NCBI RefSeq assembly: GCF_963666145.1
Contig: NZ_OY762614.1
Location: 2,156,001-2,220,000, forward strand
Direction of reading: 5' to 3'
From: an uncultured Desulfobacter sp.
GTDB lineage: Bacteria > Desulfobacterota > Desulfobacteria > Desulfobacterales > Desulfobacteraceae
DNA length: 64,000 nucleotides
Part shown: piece after piece, positions 25,538 through 34,036 of the stretch
Numbering within the stretch: the first letter of the stretch is position 1
How the letters are laid out: each line of letters begins with the position of its first letter
Translations under genes and position numbers: made by a program
Notes under the pieces: generated by a model
The model's database searches: none
What the model saw: the letters and a program-made list of their open reading frames with translations, nothing else
Told to the model about the DNA's origin: nothing

Positions 25538-25695
25538 TAAATGATCCTTATCAATGGTATAGTGAATTCACAATCGGCCACATGCCCCCCCCTCAATATT
25601 ATTACATGGGCAAAAGCCGCAATGTATCGGGGGCATGGATTCCAAATTAAGGATCCACAATCAGGCAACCCACAGATTTTCAAGGAGACAAATCA

Positions 25696-26271
25696 ATGGA
25701 CCAGTCAAAACCCAAAGGTGCAGGCAAAAGCAGCTTTGAACTGATTAACACGGACATCTTAAAAACAAGGCTGCCGATTCGCCAGGGTTCGGTGATTCTG
25801 GACCTGGCCTGTGGTAAAGGACTGTACTCTCAATTTTTATCAGATCTGACGGGGCCCTCCGGCCTGGTCTATGCCGTTGATCTATGGGAAGAAGGGCTTC
25901 AAATGCTCGAAGAAGAAGCCAGGAAAAAAGGGGATGCCAATATTTTAACCATCAAGGCGGATGCCACCAGGGAAATAAATATCGATGATCATAGCCTGGA
26001 CCTCTGCCTGATGGCCACAGTGCTGCATGATTTCAAGGAAATGAACGCCGAGCAGACAGTTTTAAAACAAGTTCTCAGTCTTCTTAAACCCGGGGGATGT
26101 CTGGCAGTCATTGAATTCAAAAAAATGGATGGGCCTCCCGGCCCGCCGGAACACATACGCCTGTCCCAGGAAGAGACCGAAAAACTGGTGACTGGGGCGG
26201 GGTTTAAAAAGATAAACACTGCGGATCTCGGTGACTACAACTATCTGACAACATTCCGCGCACCGAAATAA
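25696..26271 (+). CDS. Class I SAM-dependent methyltransferase
   Basis: 191 residues with a Rossmann methyltransferase fold: motif I DLACGKGLYSQFL (about 36-48), the acidic residue in AVDLWEE, DAT of motif II, and LLKPGGCLAVIEFKK. It resembles UbiE-type and arsenite-type methyltransferases in length and order, but lacks residues that would decide a substrate. AAGGAGACAAATC precedes ATG 25696. The 158-base gap to the last hsp20 makes a separate or read-through transcript possible. A bidirectional terminator follows. Confidence 0.85.
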   Translation: MDQSKPKGAGKSSFELINTDILKTRLPIRQGSVILDLACGKGLYSQFLSDLTGPSGLVYAVDLWEEGLQMLEEEARKKGDANILTIKADATREINIDDHSLDLCLMATVLHDFKEMNAEQTVLKQVLSLLKPGGCLAVIEFKKMDGPPGPPEHIRLSQEETEKLVTGAGFKKINTADLGDYNYLTTFRAPK

Positions 26272-26349
26272 AATTTGACGCTACCATATATTATCCATAT
26301 TGATGGATATGAAAGGTGCCAACAGATCTATACTTCACCCCAAAATACA

Positions 26350-26386
26350 AAAGGCTTTTCAGGAAACCTGAAAAGCCTTTATTTTT
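26350..26386. terminator. Bidirectional terminator between methyltransferase and tRNA genes
   Basis: AAAGGCTTTTCAGG pairs with CCTGAAAAGCCTTT around a three-base loop, with A residues on one side and ATTTTT on the other. It can end the methyltransferase transcript from the left and the tRNA transcript from the right. Confidence 0.85.
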
Positions 26387-26389
26387 AAG

Positions 26390-26467
26390 TGGCGTCCCCA
26401 AGGGGATTCGAACCCCTGTCGCAGGCGTGAAAGGCCTGTGTCCTGGACCGGGCTAGACGATGGGGAC
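26390..26467 (-). tRNA. tRNA-Glu (anticodon TTC)
   Basis: On the minus strand GTCCCCA pairs with TGGGGAC as acceptor stem, the anticodon arm reads CAGGCCTTTCACGCCTG with TTC at the centre, and the T arm has GGTTCGAATCC. The CCA end is encoded. It follows tRNA-Lys on the same strand by about 27 bases, and the terminator at 26350 lies just beyond. Confidence 0.96.
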
Positions 26468-26494
26468 ACTTAACTTTTTTGGCACCGTTTAGGG

Positions 26495-26570
26495 TGGTGG
26501 GCCGTGCTGGGCTCGAACCAGCGACTCTCTGCTTAAAAGGCAGATACTCTACCGACTGAGTTAACGGCCC
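26495..26570 (-). tRNA. tRNA-Lys (anticodon TTT)
   Basis: On the minus strand the acceptor GGGCCGT pairs with ACGGCCC, the anticodon arm is CTGCCTTTTAAGCAG with TTT, and the T arm has GGTTCGAGCC. The CCA end is encoded. The two tRNA genes form one unit with tRNA-Lys first. Confidence 0.97.
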
Positions 26571-26594
26571 GTAGTCAGTGCCAAAAACACGAGC

Positions 26595-26623
26595 AATCTA
26601 TACGTTTTGAGATTGCTTGTCAA
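26595..26623 (-). promoter_or_regulatory. Promoter of the tRNA-Lys/tRNA-Glu unit
   Basis: On the minus strand TTGACA (26623-26618) and TAGATT (26600-26595) are separated by 17 bases, about 25 bases before tRNA-Lys. AGCAATCT and AGATTGCT form an inverted repeat that covers the spacer and the -10 box. Confidence 0.65.
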
Positions 26624-26653
26624 TCGTTTTTTTTCATTTAATTTGTATTTTAT

Positions 26654-28126
26654 TCAATTTCCATTGGCCACCAATTGTTCAAGGGCAAAAGAGATTTGTT
26701 CAATCACAGGTGTCCATTCATTGTGAGCGGATTGTCTGAACAGGCGCATCGTTGGATACCAGGGGCTGTCATCCCGGTCGAGCAGCCAGCGGAAATCCGG
26801 TGCAAAGGGAACAAGTGTCCATACGGACTTGCCCATGGCGCCGGCCAGGTGAACCACCGACGTATCAACGGATATAATAAGATCCAAATCCTCCATAATG
26901 GCCGCAGTGTCGGCAAAATCTGAAATTTCGGGTCCCAGATCCTTTTCAAAAAGCTTCAGACTCTCCATGTCGGTCCATTTTTCATGTTTTTCTTTTTGAA
27001 GACTGTAAAAAGAGACCCCTTCAACTTTGCCAAGGGTTTCAAACAGACGCAACGGAACGGACCGGTTACTGTCATTTTTATGCATCGGGCGGCCGGCCCA
27101 GACAAGGCCGACTTTAAACGAATCATCTTTGGGCAGTCTGTTTTTCCAGATACGGCAAAGTGCCGGATCAGCCATCAAATAGGGAGTTTTATTCGGGATG
27201 GTCTCTATTGTCGTTTTCAATATATGCGGCAAAGACAAAAGCGGAATATGGAAATCAAACCGATCCACGGGCCGGGTATCCACATCTTTCAACCCGACAA
27301 GGAGCCGGTCATACACCCGATTTTGCCCCACCAGCCGGATCAAGGCCGGACCGGTTTCAAAAACAACCCGGGCCCCCAGATTCCGGAGCATCGGAAGATA
27401 GCGGATGAATTGCAGGGTATCCCCCAGCCCCTGCTCCTCATAGACGAACAAAGTTTTTCCCTTGATATCCTCACCCTGCCAGGCCTTGCCATGGGAAAAG
27501 GACCGGTTTTGCGTCGTCGGCCGGTGCCACCGCCACTCATATTCCGACCATCCATCTTTATAATTTCCCATCGACAGCCAGATAAGCGCACGGTTCCAGT
27601 GTGCGCTGACTATGTTGGGATCAATGCCAAGCGCTTTATTAACGGCAGCAAGTGCCTTGTCATTGTCTCCCATGGCCCTGAAAATTTCACATTGGTTGTT
27701 ATATGCGTCCGCATATTTCGGATCCAGCGCCAGCGACTTTTTGACAAACATAAGGGCATTATCCAGGTCGCCAAGATGAAGATACGCCACAGCAATATTA
27801 TTATGGGCCATTTTATGCCCGGGATTTATCCTGACAGCCATCTCATACCACTTAACCGACTCCAGGTAACGTTCCTGCTGCTGGAAAACATTGCCCATAT
27901 TGTTAAAACATCCGGCATTTGACGGCATCATTTCTATGGCTTTTTTTAGATAAGCAATGGCTGCCTCATTGTTCCCGGCATTGTAGGCCAGCACACCCAT
28001 AAAATGCGTCGCATCAGGATGATCAGGTTCCTGATCAAGTATCTGAAGATAGATCTGTTCGGCCTTCTGCAAGTTACCTGCGGTATGGCAGGCAACTGCT
28101 TCATTAAGCAATTCAAGTACGGACAT
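26654..28126 (-). CDS. TPR protein with glycosyltransferase-like C-terminal domain
   Basis: 490 residues. About six TPR units fill residues 1-215 (for example CHTAGNLQKAEQIYLQILD). The C-terminal half (about 235-480) resembles TPR proteins ending in a GT-B, heptosyltransferase-like fold, with EEQGLGDTLQFIRYLPML, GLVWAGRPMHKND and ISVDTSVVHLAGAMGKSVW. Such proteins may add sugars to proteins or surface glycans. ATG at 28126 is chosen for CAGGAGAAAACA before it rather than the TTG 18 bases earlier. It lies downstream of the penicillin-binding protein gene on the same strand with a 375-base gap. Confidence 0.85.
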   Translation of the reverse strand: MSVLELLNEAVACHTAGNLQKAEQIYLQILDQEPDHPDATHFMGVLAYNAGNNEAAIAYLKKAIEMMPSNAGCFNNMGNVFQQQERYLESVKWYEMAVRINPGHKMAHNNIAVAYLHLGDLDNALMFVKKSLALDPKYADAYNNQCEIFRAMGDNDKALAAVNKALGIDPNIVSAHWNRALIWLSMGNYKDGWSEYEWRWHRPTTQNRSFSHGKAWQGEDIKGKTLFVYEEQGLGDTLQFIRYLPMLRNLGARVVFETGPALIRLVGQNRVYDRLLVGLKDVDTRPVDRFDFHIPLLSLPHILKTTIETIPNKTPYLMADPALCRIWKNRLPKDDSFKVGLVWAGRPMHKNDSNRSVPLRLFETLGKVEGVSFYSLQKEKHEKWTDMESLKLFEKDLGPEISDFADTAAIMEDLDLIISVDTSVVHLAGAMGKSVWTLVPFAPDFRWLLDRDDSPWYPTMRLFRQSAHNEWTPVIEQISFALEQLVANGN

Positions 28127-28202
28127 TGTTTTCTCCTGAATCAACTTGTGAAAGATGACCGGGGCACCATGGTAGTCATTTGAAATCGCCCCAGTCCAGA
28201 AC

Positions 28203-28409
28203 TCAACCGGCCATAAGGTCCTTTGTAAATCTTTTGTTGGTGGTCACATCAGCCATATCCGGGGGAATGCCGACGCCCGGCCGGGCGTAATAAATAACAG
28301 AATCGTCAATGGCCTGATCGTTCTTTACCTTTTTTTTGCCAGATGACACAACCTGCTTTGGGGCAATGAAGAGAGCCTGTACCAAAACGAGGGCATCGCC
28401 CACCAGCAA
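28203..28409 (-). CDS. Possible small protein, weakly supported
   Basis: The frame is open from about 28515 to the stop at 28203 and reads like protein (LLLGLGHAGGVQLLVGDALV, then VIYYARPGVGIPPDMADV). No ATG or ribosome binding site is present; the best starts are TTG at 28409 or a non-standard codon farther up. I do not recognise it. It could be a real short gene after the penicillin-binding protein gene, or the end of a decayed one. The rest of 28127-28501 holds nothing I can support. Confidence 0.25.
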   Translation of the reverse strand: MLVGDALVLVQALFIAPKQVVSSGKKKVKNDQAIDDSVIYYARPGVGIPPDMADVTTNKRFTKDLMAG

Positions 28410-28501
28410 TTGGACACCGCCCGCATGGCCCAGACCCAGAAGCAGGTCAATGTTTTTTGAGCCCGTGAGCCCAGAGGGGTTGGATTTGGGATTACGCGGT
28501 T

Positions 28502-30907
28502 CTAAAACTCTTCTTTAAACAACTCTTCGGTACTCAACACCTCATCCGGACTCGGAGTATGCTCGGTGGGCTCCGTACCTTCCTTAAAGGATTCAAAAAT
28601 AGTATTTTCACTCTGGGCACTGGGCAGAAGACCTGTATCTGCATCGATCTTAACGCTGATGATCCCTTCGGGTACGGTGAATTCCCGGACGGATTTACCT
28701 TCCAGGGCATGCTGCATATAGTCCAGCCAGATAGGACTTGCCGCCCTGGAACCGGTTTCCCCCTTGCCAATGGGGGCGCCCTGGTCAAGCCCCACCCACA
28801 CCCCGGTGGTGTACCTTGGGGTAAAACCCATGAACCAGGCATCGTGCAGGTCATTGGTGGTGCCTGTTTTACCCGCCGCAGGCCGGTGCAGAGCTTTAAC
28901 CCGCTGCCCGGTACCATCCTGCACCACACTTTCAAGCAGACTGGTCATAAGATAAGCCGTGCCCATGTCAATGACCTTTTTACGAATCAGCTTGGAAGAT
29001 TCCAAAAGCCTGTTGTCCCGGTCATAGATTTCAGTGATAAATACCGGCTCAATCAGGTATCCTAAATTGGAAAATACGGAATACGCCTTGGTTAATTCAA
29101 GCAGAGACACACCGGAAGATCCAAGGGAGATAGATAAATCCGGTGCCAATGGGGAGGTAATCCCAAGTTTCTTTGCATAGTTGATCACATAATCTATGCC
29201 GATGTCCTGGAGAATTTTAATGCTGACAATGTTTCTGGAGTTGGTCAAGGCCTGGCGCAGCAAGGTGGGTCCGTAAAATTTATGTGCGTAGTTATTGGGT
29301 TTCCACACCCTGTCATGGATCTTGTCCTCATATACCACAGGCGAATCAATAATGGTCGTGGCCGGCGTGTATCCCTTGTCCAGGGCCGCCGCGTAAAGGA
29401 TGGGCTTAAATGCGGAGCCCGGCTGACGTCTGGATTGAACCGCCCGGTTAAACTGGGAGTCCCTGAAATCCCGGCCGCCGATCATGGCTTTAACATGGCC
29501 GGTTTCGGCTTCGATGCTCAAAAGTGCGGACTGGGCAACAGGCTCCTGGTACAAGGCAAATTCATATTCCGCTTCCGCCGTCATCTCTTCAAGGACTTTC
29601 AGATAGATGACATCGCCGTTTTTTAAGGCCTGGGAAGGCTTTTTAATCTGGGCATAGTGATAGGACACATTGGGGTTTGGTTCTCTGGCCCATGTCATGG
29701 TATCCAGCCGAATGATGCCTGTGACATTGCCGACCCTGACATGAGTCACCCCATTGTGATCGTCCACGTCCAGGACAACCCCTGTGTACACCTCGCCTTT
29801 CACTGGACGGCTTCCCGCCAGTTCTTCGGCAACACCACGGCTGAAATCTTCAACCTGAAGGGCAGGTATATTTTTAATCGGGCCCCGGTAACCGCAACGT
29901 TTATCCAGGTCCAGCAGACCTTGATTCACCGCATTCCGGGCCATTTTCTGCAGTTCAATGTTGACTGCGGTATGGATGCTCAACCCCTGGGTGTACAGCG
30001 CATCCTTGCCGTATTTTTTTTCAACATACCGTCTGACATGTTCTGTGTAACAGGGAACCCGTTCGATGAACCAATTTTTCCGGGGCTTGATATCCAGTTT
30101 GGCGTTCAGGGCCTCGGTGGCCTCCAGATTGGAGATCATGCCCTCTTCCTTCATGCGGTTCAGGGTATAGACCTGGCGCTGTCGGGCCAGTTCCGGATGG
30201 TGAAAGGGACTGTATCGACTGGGCGCCTGGGGCAGGCCGGCCAGCAAGGCGCATTCAGCCAGGCTCAGGTCCTTGACATGTTTGCCGAAATAATTCTCAG
30301 ACGCAGCTTCTACACCGTAAGCGCCATGCCCCAGGTAGATCTGGTTTAAATAGAGGAAAAGGATCTCATCTTTGGAGAGCTTTTTTTCAATTTTGTAAGC
30401 GAGAATGGCCTCTTTGACCTTGCGTTCATAGGTTTTTTCCGGCGTCAGAAGAAACGATTTGGTCACCTGCTGGGTGATGGTGGAGCCCCCCTGGACGATG
30501 GAACCGGCCTTAAAATTTTTAATGAACGCCCGGACAATGGATTTTACATCAATGCCGGGGTGCTCCCTGAACCGGGAATCCTCTGCCGCCACAAAGGCAT
30601 TAAGCAGATTGGCAGGCATATCCGACAGCGGCACAACGATTCTGCGCTCATTATAAAACTCGCCGATTTTTCTGCCGTCATCGGAGAAGACATTGGTCAC
30701 AATGGCCGGGCGGTAGTCATTGAGCGTATTGATCTTGGGAAGGTCCTGGCTGAAATAATAAAATCCGGCAGTCATGGCGGCACAGCCTGCGATAACCGCA
30801 AGAAGGAACAGGATAAACAGCCACATGAAAAAAGAGAGCCAGATACTTTTCTCTTTTTTTCTGCTTCGCTTTTTCAGAATCTGGGTCCGGCTTTGTTGTT
30901 TTGTCAT
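28502..30907 (-). CDS. mrcA: Class A penicillin-binding protein 1A
   Basis: 801 residues, bifunctional peptidoglycan synthase. A single N-terminal membrane helix (about 25-50) is followed by the GT51 transglycosylase domain (about 80-255) with AAEDSRFREHPGID (catalytic Glu) and GGSTITQQ, an OB-like insert (about 330-450) and the transpeptidase domain (about 470-740) with SxxK in RQPGSAFKP, SRN as the second motif and KTGTTND as the third. The acidic tail (about 765-801) is hydrophilic. ATG at 30907 lacks a strong ribosome binding site. An insertion sequence lies about 80 bases before the start and may have changed its upstream control. Confidence 0.94.
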   Translation of the reverse strand: MTKQQSRTQILKKRSRKKEKSIWLSFFMWLFILFLLAVIAGCAAMTAGFYYFSQDLPKINTLNDYRPAIVTNVFSDDGRKIGEFYNERRIVVPLSDMPANLLNAFVAAEDSRFREHPGIDVKSIVRAFIKNFKAGSIVQGGSTITQQVTKSFLLTPEKTYERKVKEAILAYKIEKKLSKDEILFLYLNQIYLGHGAYGVEAASENYFGKHVKDLSLAECALLAGLPQAPSRYSPFHHPELARQRQVYTLNRMKEEGMISNLEATEALNAKLDIKPRKNWFIERVPCYTEHVRRYVEKKYGKDALYTQGLSIHTAVNIELQKMARNAVNQGLLDLDKRCGYRGPIKNIPALQVEDFSRGVAEELAGSRPVKGEVYTGVVLDVDDHNGVTHVRVGNVTGIIRLDTMTWAREPNPNVSYHYAQIKKPSQALKNGDVIYLKVLEEMTAEAEYEFALYQEPVAQSALLSIEAETGHVKAMIGGRDFRDSQFNRAVQSRRQPGSAFKPILYAAALDKGYTPATTIIDSPVVYEDKIHDRVWKPNNYAHKFYGPTLLRQALTNSRNIVSIKILQDIGIDYVINYAKKLGITSPLAPDLSISLGSSGVSLLELTKAYSVFSNLGYLIEPVFITEIYDRDNRLLESSKLIRKKVIDMGTAYLMTSLLESVVQDGTGQRVKALHRPAAGKTGTTNDLHDAWFMGFTPRYTTGVWVGLDQGAPIGKGETGSRAASPIWLDYMQHALEGKSVREFTVPEGIISVKIDADTGLLPSAQSENTIFESFKEGTEPTEHTPSPDEVLSTEELFKEEF

Positions 30908-30984
30908 AGGATTTCGAAATGATATTATATTTTGATAAAATAGTTGCTTGTATCAGATTAGAATTAAGATAGCAATAGAAAGGC

Positions 30985-30994
30985 GAAAGGCCTA
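30985..30994. repeat. Target site duplication of the insertion sequence, left copy
   Basis: GAAAGGCCTA, matched exactly at 32343-32352 on the other side of the element. Ten bases is normal for the ISAs1 family. Confidence 0.93.
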
Positions 30995-32342
30995 CAGGGC
31001 TAACGCACGTAAATAGTCCAAAGTGCCTATCGCCTTGATATTTAGGGTTGTCAACCAAACATCACCTCTTTGAGATATTCCTGGTCCATTGCAGCATTTA
31101 AACGCTTTGATTTGATGCTGCCTTTAAATCCTTTATGCTCTCTAAGCAGATTTAAGGCAATGTGACGAATTGCTGCAAAATTTTCCGGTCCAAATCCTTT
31201 CCTGATCCTGCTTTCATCTTCTCGAAAGGCTATATCCAAAACCCAATGAACCGAATTTTCAATCCCCCAATGCTTTCTGACTGCGTCCCCAAATGTTTCC
31301 GCACAACAGTCAAGACTTGATATATAATAGCGTTTCTCATGGCTGACCTCTCCATTGATTTCTCTTGTGCTTTCAACCATCCCCAAAGATTTAAGTCCCG
31401 CCCAATTACCTTTGTCAGTAAGCCAATCTATATCTGATGTCATTACATGCCGACGAGTTTCAATTCGACCATGCTCGCCGTCCACTGTTGTATTTTCATC
31501 GAAAACATAGCCTGCTTTTTTCATGTCTATCATGTTTTCAAAAAATAGACTTGTATCATTATAAAGGGTTTTGTGGTTTTCTTTTAAAGCAAGTATATAA
31601 TCATTTTTTTGCGCCATTATCACCTGTGCAATCTTTTTTTGTGTACCCATGGCGTCAATGGTGATGATACACCCAGATAAATCGAGCAATTTTAGAAGGT
31701 AAGGGATGGCTGTAATCTCATTCGATTTTTCTTCCGTTTTAAGCTGCCCAAGTACAACCTTATTTGAGGATGCCCAGGCGCTAATCATGTGGATGGCTTT
31801 TTTATCGTCCGCCTTATTATGAGAACGTCTTAATGTTTTTCCATCAATGGCGACAACTTCGCCTTTTGTTTGCTTGGCTACTGAGGCAATCCATTGTTTA
31901 AAGCTGCCTTGGAACTCCTGGGGATTCATTCGTTCAAATATTCTGCCAAACGTATCGTGGGACGGTATCCCATAAGGCAGTTCCAAAAATTTTGGAAGCC
32001 ACCGTTTCCGTTGTTTTCCAAAATTTTCAATTTGCTCATAAGTATCAGCTCCGGCAACGACACCGCAAATGGCAATGATGATAACATCAATCAGTTTATG
32101 GCATTTGTTGTGATGCCGAGGGTCTTCTATTTTTGCAAAAAATTCATCTATTGATTTTTCATGCATTGGCAACTCCTTATAATTGTTGCCAAATATATAC
32201 ACCATGTAATAGAAAAAATCTAGCGATAATATTTTCAATATTATCAAGCAATTAGTGTTTTTTGCAGTGGTGGGTATTTGCCTTTTGAGATTTAAGGACA
32301 TGCCCTACCTACCTTCGCGTTTTTTTACATGCGATAACCCTG
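30995..32342 (-). mobile_element. ISAs1-family insertion sequence, complete, 1348 bp
   Basis: The left end CAGGGCTAACGCACGTAAAT and the right end, read inward, CAGGGTTATCGCATGTAAAA match at about 17 of 20 positions, giving terminal inverted repeats. A perfect 10-base direct repeat flanks the element. One intact transposase gene reads leftward inside. Intact ends, intact gene and unmutated target duplication point to a recent insertion. It sits upstream of the penicillin-binding protein gene and reads toward it. Confidence 0.93.
31051..32166 (-). CDS. ISAs1-family DDE transposase
   Basis: 371 residues. An N-terminal DUF-type segment (MHEKSIDEFFAKIEDPRHHN, about 1-90) precedes the RNase H-like catalytic domain. 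The catalytic acidic residues can be placed in VAIDGKTLRRSHN, TIDAMGTQKKIAQ and the E of KHWGIENSVHWVLDIAFRED. ATG at 32166 follows AAGGAGTTGCC, so longer in-frame starts are not needed. No frameshift is present and the protein is full length for the family. Confidence 0.95.
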   Translation of the reverse strand: MHEKSIDEFFAKIEDPRHHNKCHKLIDVIIIAICGVVAGADTYEQIENFGKQRKRWLPKFLELPYGIPSHDTFGRIFERMNPQEFQGSFKQWIASVAKQTKGEVVAIDGKTLRRSHNKADDKKAIHMISAWASSNKVVLGQLKTEEKSNEITAIPYLLKLLDLSGCIITIDAMGTQKKIAQVIMAQKNDYILALKENHKTLYNDTSLFFENMIDMKKAGYVFDENTTVDGEHGRIETRRHVMTSDIDWLTDKGNWAGLKSLGMVESTREINGEVSHEKRYYISSLDCCAETFGDAVRKHWGIENSVHWVLDIAFREDESRIRKGFGPENFAAIRHIALNLLREHKGFKGSIKSKRLNAAMDQEYLKEVMFG

Positions 32343-32352
32343 GAAAGGCCTA
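32343..32352. repeat. Target site duplication of the insertion sequence, right copy
   Basis: GAAAGGCCTA, identical to 30985-30994. The stretch from here to 32636 holds no gene or RNA I can support. Confidence 0.93.
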
Positions 32353-32636
32353 TCTACCTGAAACCCTTTGCCGAACCGTGCATTCGGGTGATATTCAGCG
32401 ATCATGTGAGCCCCGGTGGAAAGCCTTTTTAATAGCATCGCTAAAGCGCTGTGATTATCTGCAAGAGACTTATTCAACGACAAAATTGTATTTACCCTTA
32501 CACTCAATACCATTTCCGCACAGAATAAAACAATAGTGTAATTATCCACCACGCTACATTTAAAAATAACGAACGCGACTAACAGCAACCATAGGTTACC
32601 CCTCTCAATCCATCCGCTTTCAATATTCAAAAAAAG

Positions 32637-32670
32637 CACATATAAATTCAATGTGTTGAATTTATATGTG
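32637..32670. promoter_or_regulatory. Long perfect palindrome, candidate activator binding site
   Basis: CACATATAAATTCAA and TTGAATTTATATGTG form 15-base perfect arms around TGTG. It is AT-rich and lacks a T-run, so it is a poor terminator. It lies 73 bases upstream of the sigma54 promoter at 32743, the usual range for an enhancer site of a sigma54 activator. Confidence 0.6.
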
Positions 32671-32742
32671 ACACATCATCCTGCTTTTATAAAATGCCTT
32701 ACCTCTATAATTTATTGCGTGCGCACTATATTATATGCACCC

Positions 32743-32758
32743 TGGCATCAGAATTGCT
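32743..32758 (+). promoter_or_regulatory. Sigma54 promoter of the binding-protein/GTPase/ATPase operon
   Basis: TGGCATCAGAATTGCT fits TGGCA-N6-TTGCT with GG at 32744-32745 and GC at 32756-32757, the correct 12-base offset. Transcription would start near 32770, about 50 bases before ATG 32822. Confidence 0.78.
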
Positions 32759-32821
32759 GTTATAAATTCACGATACAATATTTCCGATAATCAGGAGAAT
32801 AGTAAAGGAGCCTAACACAAT

Positions 32822-34030
32822 ATGCCATTCAACATTCATGCAGACCTAAAAATATATCAAATAATCCAGCGGTTTCCCCAGACCCGGCCTGTTTTTACGG
32901 CAAACGGTCTGGGTGCCCTGGTCAATGAAGATGCCATGCGCGTGCTCGCACCGTTTTTAACTCTGGGCACAGCATTAAAAAGTCGGTTCATCAACATTGA
33001 GGCATTCATTGAGATGCTTGAGGGTGCCATTGCCCAAGATCCGGCCATTGACGCCCCGGGGCTCTCCTCCATGGAAGCACAGAAAGACTTAACATTTCTT
33101 GGGCTTATGCCCTGCGGGTTAAAAATGCCTTTCAGCCGGGCGTTTTCCCAATTTTTGAACGATCTTTCAGCCCAGGAAGGGCTTGATATTCAATCGGCGG
33201 TTGAAGGCAATGTAAACCAGGAACTGTCTTACTATTCCTATGTTGACACCATCGAATCCAAAGAGGAACTGCCGGATATTATTGTGTCGGCGGATTTCAA
33301 TGTATTTTTAGGCCAGCGGTTTTACAACAATTTTGTGGCACCGGGACATTTCACTGGTTATGGCGAACTGGCTGCCGGTCCTAATTTTTCCGACGCACAA
33401 ATTTTAGATCCCAAAAACGAATATACCATTTTATGCATTAATCCCCTGGTGGTGATTGCCAACCTTGATCAGCTGGAGGGTCGGGAACTGCCGCGCACCT
33501 GGGCGGATATGCTGGCACCGGAGTGGGAAAAAAGCGTGATCATCAGGGGCGGAGACGGATTCTATTGCCATGCGGTCCTGCTGCCCACGTTCAAGGAGCA
33601 TGGGAACAAAGGCTTAGAGGCCTTGGCGAAAAACGTACTCGAAGGGCTTCATCCGTCCCAGATGGTCAACCGGATAGACAGCAACGGCCCCGGCGCACTG
33701 TATGTGATGCCTGCCTTTTTTGCCGACCGTATCCGGCACAAGGAGCGAATCAAAATAATATGGCCCGAGGACGGGGCACTGGCAAGCCCGGTGATTCTCC
33801 AGGTCAAACCTGACAAAAAAGAGGAACTCAAACCGGTTCTTGATTATCTTGTGGGCACCCAGCTTGCTCAAATTCTTGGCGGCGCAGGATTCCCAGTGCC
33901 CCATGCAGATGTGAAGGCCGATGTACAGGACAAACCCTTGAAATGGCTGGGGTGGGACTTTTTAAGGCAAAACGATTTACCAGCCTTAAATGTTGAAATT
34001 GATAAGATTTTCATGCCCCTGGCACCTTGA
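32822..34030 (+). CDS. Cytosolic binding-protein-like protein with DUF1858-like N terminus
   Basis: 402 residues. Residues 1-75 (KIYQIIQRFPQTRPVFTANG) resemble DUF1858 or ScdA_N-type helical domains. The remainder (about 105-395) has the look of a periplasmic-binding-protein fold, with IVSADFNVFLGQRFYNNFVA and YVMPAFFADRI, as in iron or metal ABC receptors. There is no signal peptide or lipobox, so it should act in the cytosol. AAAGGAGCC lies before ATG 32822. It is the first gene of a sigma54-controlled operon with a GTPase and an ABC ATPase and no permease. I do not know its ligand; a metal complex or cofactor is an inference from the neighbours. Confidence 0.72.
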   Translation: MPFNIHADLKIYQIIQRFPQTRPVFTANGLGALVNEDAMRVLAPFLTLGTALKSRFINIEAFIEMLEGAIAQDPAIDAPGLSSMEAQKDLTFLGLMPCGLKMPFSRAFSQFLNDLSAQEGLDIQSAVEGNVNQELSYYSYVDTIESKEELPDIIVSADFNVFLGQRFYNNFVAPGHFTGYGELAAGPNFSDAQILDPKNEYTILCINPLVVIANLDQLEGRELPRTWADMLAPEWEKSVIIRGGDGFYCHAVLLPTFKEHGNKGLEALAKNVLEGLHPSQMVNRIDSNGPGALYVMPAFFADRIRHKERIKIIWPEDGALASPVILQVKPDKKEELKPVLDYLVGTQLAQILGGAGFPVPHADVKADVQDKPLKWLGWDFLRQNDLPALNVEIDKIFMPLAP

Positions 34031-34036
34031 TAAAAC

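Noticed and set aside
26984..27922. Long open frame on the plus strand (312 codons)
   Set aside because: Lies fully opposite the TPR/glycosyltransferase-like gene, has no ribosome binding site and no recognisable family; a shadow frame.
32325..32651. Minus-strand frame of 108 codons next to the insertion sequence
   Set aside because: It runs across the element's end and the palindrome side, with no start signal or protein-like pattern.
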